From assembly GCA_041391745.1 (NCBI GenBank), contig JAWKNK010000010.1, positions 58,832-122,831 on the forward strand: a stretch of DNA of 64,000 nt, read 5' to 3'. This stretch comes from JAIXWP01 sp041391745. Lineage in GTDB: Bacteria; Bacteroidota; Bacteroidia; Flavobacteriales_D; Sanyastnellaceae. The translations under genes were made by a program, and so were the position numbers. Below are positions 63,295 to 64,000 of this stretch, in pieces. The stretch's first letter is position 1. The number at the start of each line of letters is the position of its first letter. The notes under the pieces were generated by a model. That model saw only the letters and a list, made by a program, of their open reading frames with translations, was not told the DNA's origin and did no database searches.

Positions 63295-63546
63295 TTAGTG
63301 AGCAGCTTCTTCGTGCGACTCAGCACCATCGTGGCTCATTTCACCTTCAGTCATTGGAGCGTGCTCAGCTGGAGCAGCTTCGTGCTTCATTTCCACTTTA
63401 GAAACTGAAAGTTCACCATCCAATCTCGCTTTATTATCTACAGCGTGATTATTGAAACGAACAAATAATAGAGTAAGAAGAACAGCTACTGGGATAATTG
63501 TCCAAAGAAGTGCTGAACTTGGTTGTTTTCCACCGTGACTTGCCAT
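63295..63546 (-). CDS. Small His/Glu-rich single-pass membrane protein
   Basis: 83 residues from ATG 63546 (MASHGGKQPSS). One transmembrane helix at about 12-30 (LLWTIIPVAVLLTLLFVRF) is followed by a soluble tail of about 50 residues with many His, Glu and Ala (KHEAAPAEHAPMTEGEMSHDGAESHEEAAH in pieces). The tail could bind metal ions; no family is recognised. It converges on tsaE with a 10-bp gap and is divergent from alanine dehydrogenase. The longer frame to 63756 would overlap that gene and is unlikely. Confidence 0.75.
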   Translation of the reverse strand: MASHGGKQPSSALLWTIIPVAVLLTLLFVRFNNHAVDNKARLDGELSVSKVEMKHEAAPAEHAPMTEGEMSHDGAESHEEAAH

Positions 63547-63594
63547 AATTAAAAAAGGGTTAGTAATAAGGTGCGAATTTATGCGATAATTTCT

Positions 63595-63602
63595 TACTTT
63601 CG
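63595..63602 (+). promoter_or_regulatory. Probable -7 box (TACTTTCG) for alanine dehydrogenase
   Basis: One mismatch to TAnnTTTG, 22 bases before ATG 63625. Identical in sequence to the box in front of the SpoIIM-like gene. Confidence 0.4.
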
Positions 63603-63624
63603 AAATCCCGAACAAGCTACCTGT

Positions 63625-64000
63625 ATGGACCATAAAAAAGAGTCGATTCGCAACCTGGCTAAAGAGGCCGCATTGATGCCTCAAGAAGAACTTTTGGCAG
63701 TTCCTCATAAAAAGCATCAATTGGTGATTGGAATTCCCAAGGAATCCTCCTATCAAGAGCGAAGAGTAGCACTTGTTCCCGAATCCGTCGCACTACTGGT
63801 AGCCAACGGTCACGAAGTTATCGTGGAGTCAGGAGCGGGAAAAGAATCCAATTTTCAAGATCACGACTACAGTGAGGCCGGCGCCCGAATCGTTTACAGC
63901 GCAGAGGATGTATTCAAAGCTAGTATGATTATGAAGGTGGCCCCCCCAAGTGCCGAGGAAATTGCCTTGATGCCTGGGAAACAGACTTTGATATCTGCTA
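63625..64000 (+). CDS. ald: Alanine dehydrogenase, N-terminal part (runs off right edge)
   Basis: 125 residues are visible with no stop before the window end. MDHKKESIRNLAKEAALMPQ is an N-terminal extension of about 30 residues, then LVIGIPKESSYQERRVALVPESVALLVANGHEVIVESGAG, the alanine-dehydrogenase/PNT N-terminal signature, with the catalytic-Lys region (IMKVAPPS). The enzyme interconverts alanine and pyruvate with NAD. A transhydrogenase alpha subunit would share this start, so alanine dehydrogenase is preferred but not proven by the partial sequence. Confidence 0.85.
   Translation, partial: MDHKKESIRNLAKEAALMPQEELLAVPHKKHQLVIGIPKESSYQERRVALVPESVALLVANGHEVIVESGAGKESNFQDHDYSEAGARIVYSAEDVFKASMIMKVAPPSAEEIALMPGKQTLISA

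Overview
The window looks like a chromosomal segment of a Flavobacteriales-type Bacteroidota bacterium. GC content is roughly 40% by eye (not computed). Supporting signs are gldD and gldE in the conserved mutY-ssb-gldE-gldD order, the type IX secretion (T9SS) regulator PorX, secreted proteins with T9SS C-terminal sorting domains, a TonB-dependent receptor, a fused SecDF, a fused alpha/beta 2-oxoacid dehydrogenase E1, and many TAnnTTTG boxes (the Bacteroidota -7 promoter element) upstream of genes. No rRNA, insertion sequence, prophage or CRISPR array is visible. Most of the window is ordinary chromosome.

Layout. 1-5096 (-) is a giant HYR-repeat surface adhesin that runs off the left edge. tRNA-Phe and aroB follow. 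6612-13883 is the conserved cluster RDD / SpoIIM-like / membrane protein / DUF4129 / DUF4350 / MoxR ATPase / DUF58; its second and third members are broken by clustered frameshifts. Then come valS, tpx, ppk1-ppx, a large secreted protein with thirteen 24-residue Cys/Asp-rich repeats, and a DUF1573 protein with an amber codon in its signal peptide. On the minus strand are a TonB receptor followed by a T9SS-exported esterase-like protein, the fused branched-chain-type E1, and psuG. An ABC exporter (+) is followed by alkB-like, tatA, secDF and rpmB (-).

39104-44210 (-) is a likely operon, rsfS-ftsH-cdsA-psd-cinA, divergent from birA. 45123-50981 (+) is a fatty-acid beta-oxidation operon: MarR regulator, hydratase/dehydrogenase, thiolase and acyl-CoA dehydrogenase, with a perfect 14-bp palindrome upstream as candidate operator. 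51043-53440 (-) holds DUF2400, DUF4159, RidA and a frameshifted TrpG/PabA-type amidotransferase. A 53-residue membrane protein, gldD, gldE, ssb and mutY come next, then HU, a TPR protein, a 31-residue basic COX24-domain protein and RNase E/G. The right end has an HD-domain phosphohydrolase, porX, tsaE, a small His-rich membrane protein and the start of alanine dehydrogenase.

Themes. Cell-surface export recurs: T9SS cargo, GldD/GldE, PorX, SecDF, TatA and a TonB receptor are all present. Frame lesions are clustered at 440-1035 and 8180-9250, with isolated lesions at 24109 and near 53420. This pattern fits local sequence or assembly error at least as well as real gene decay, and should be resolved before biology is read into it. 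The least conventional loci are the TonB receptor with its esterase-like partner that has a displaced nucleophile serine, the recently duplicated HYR block, the long hairpin in front of RNase E/G, and promoter boxes so close to start codons that leaderless transcripts are likely.
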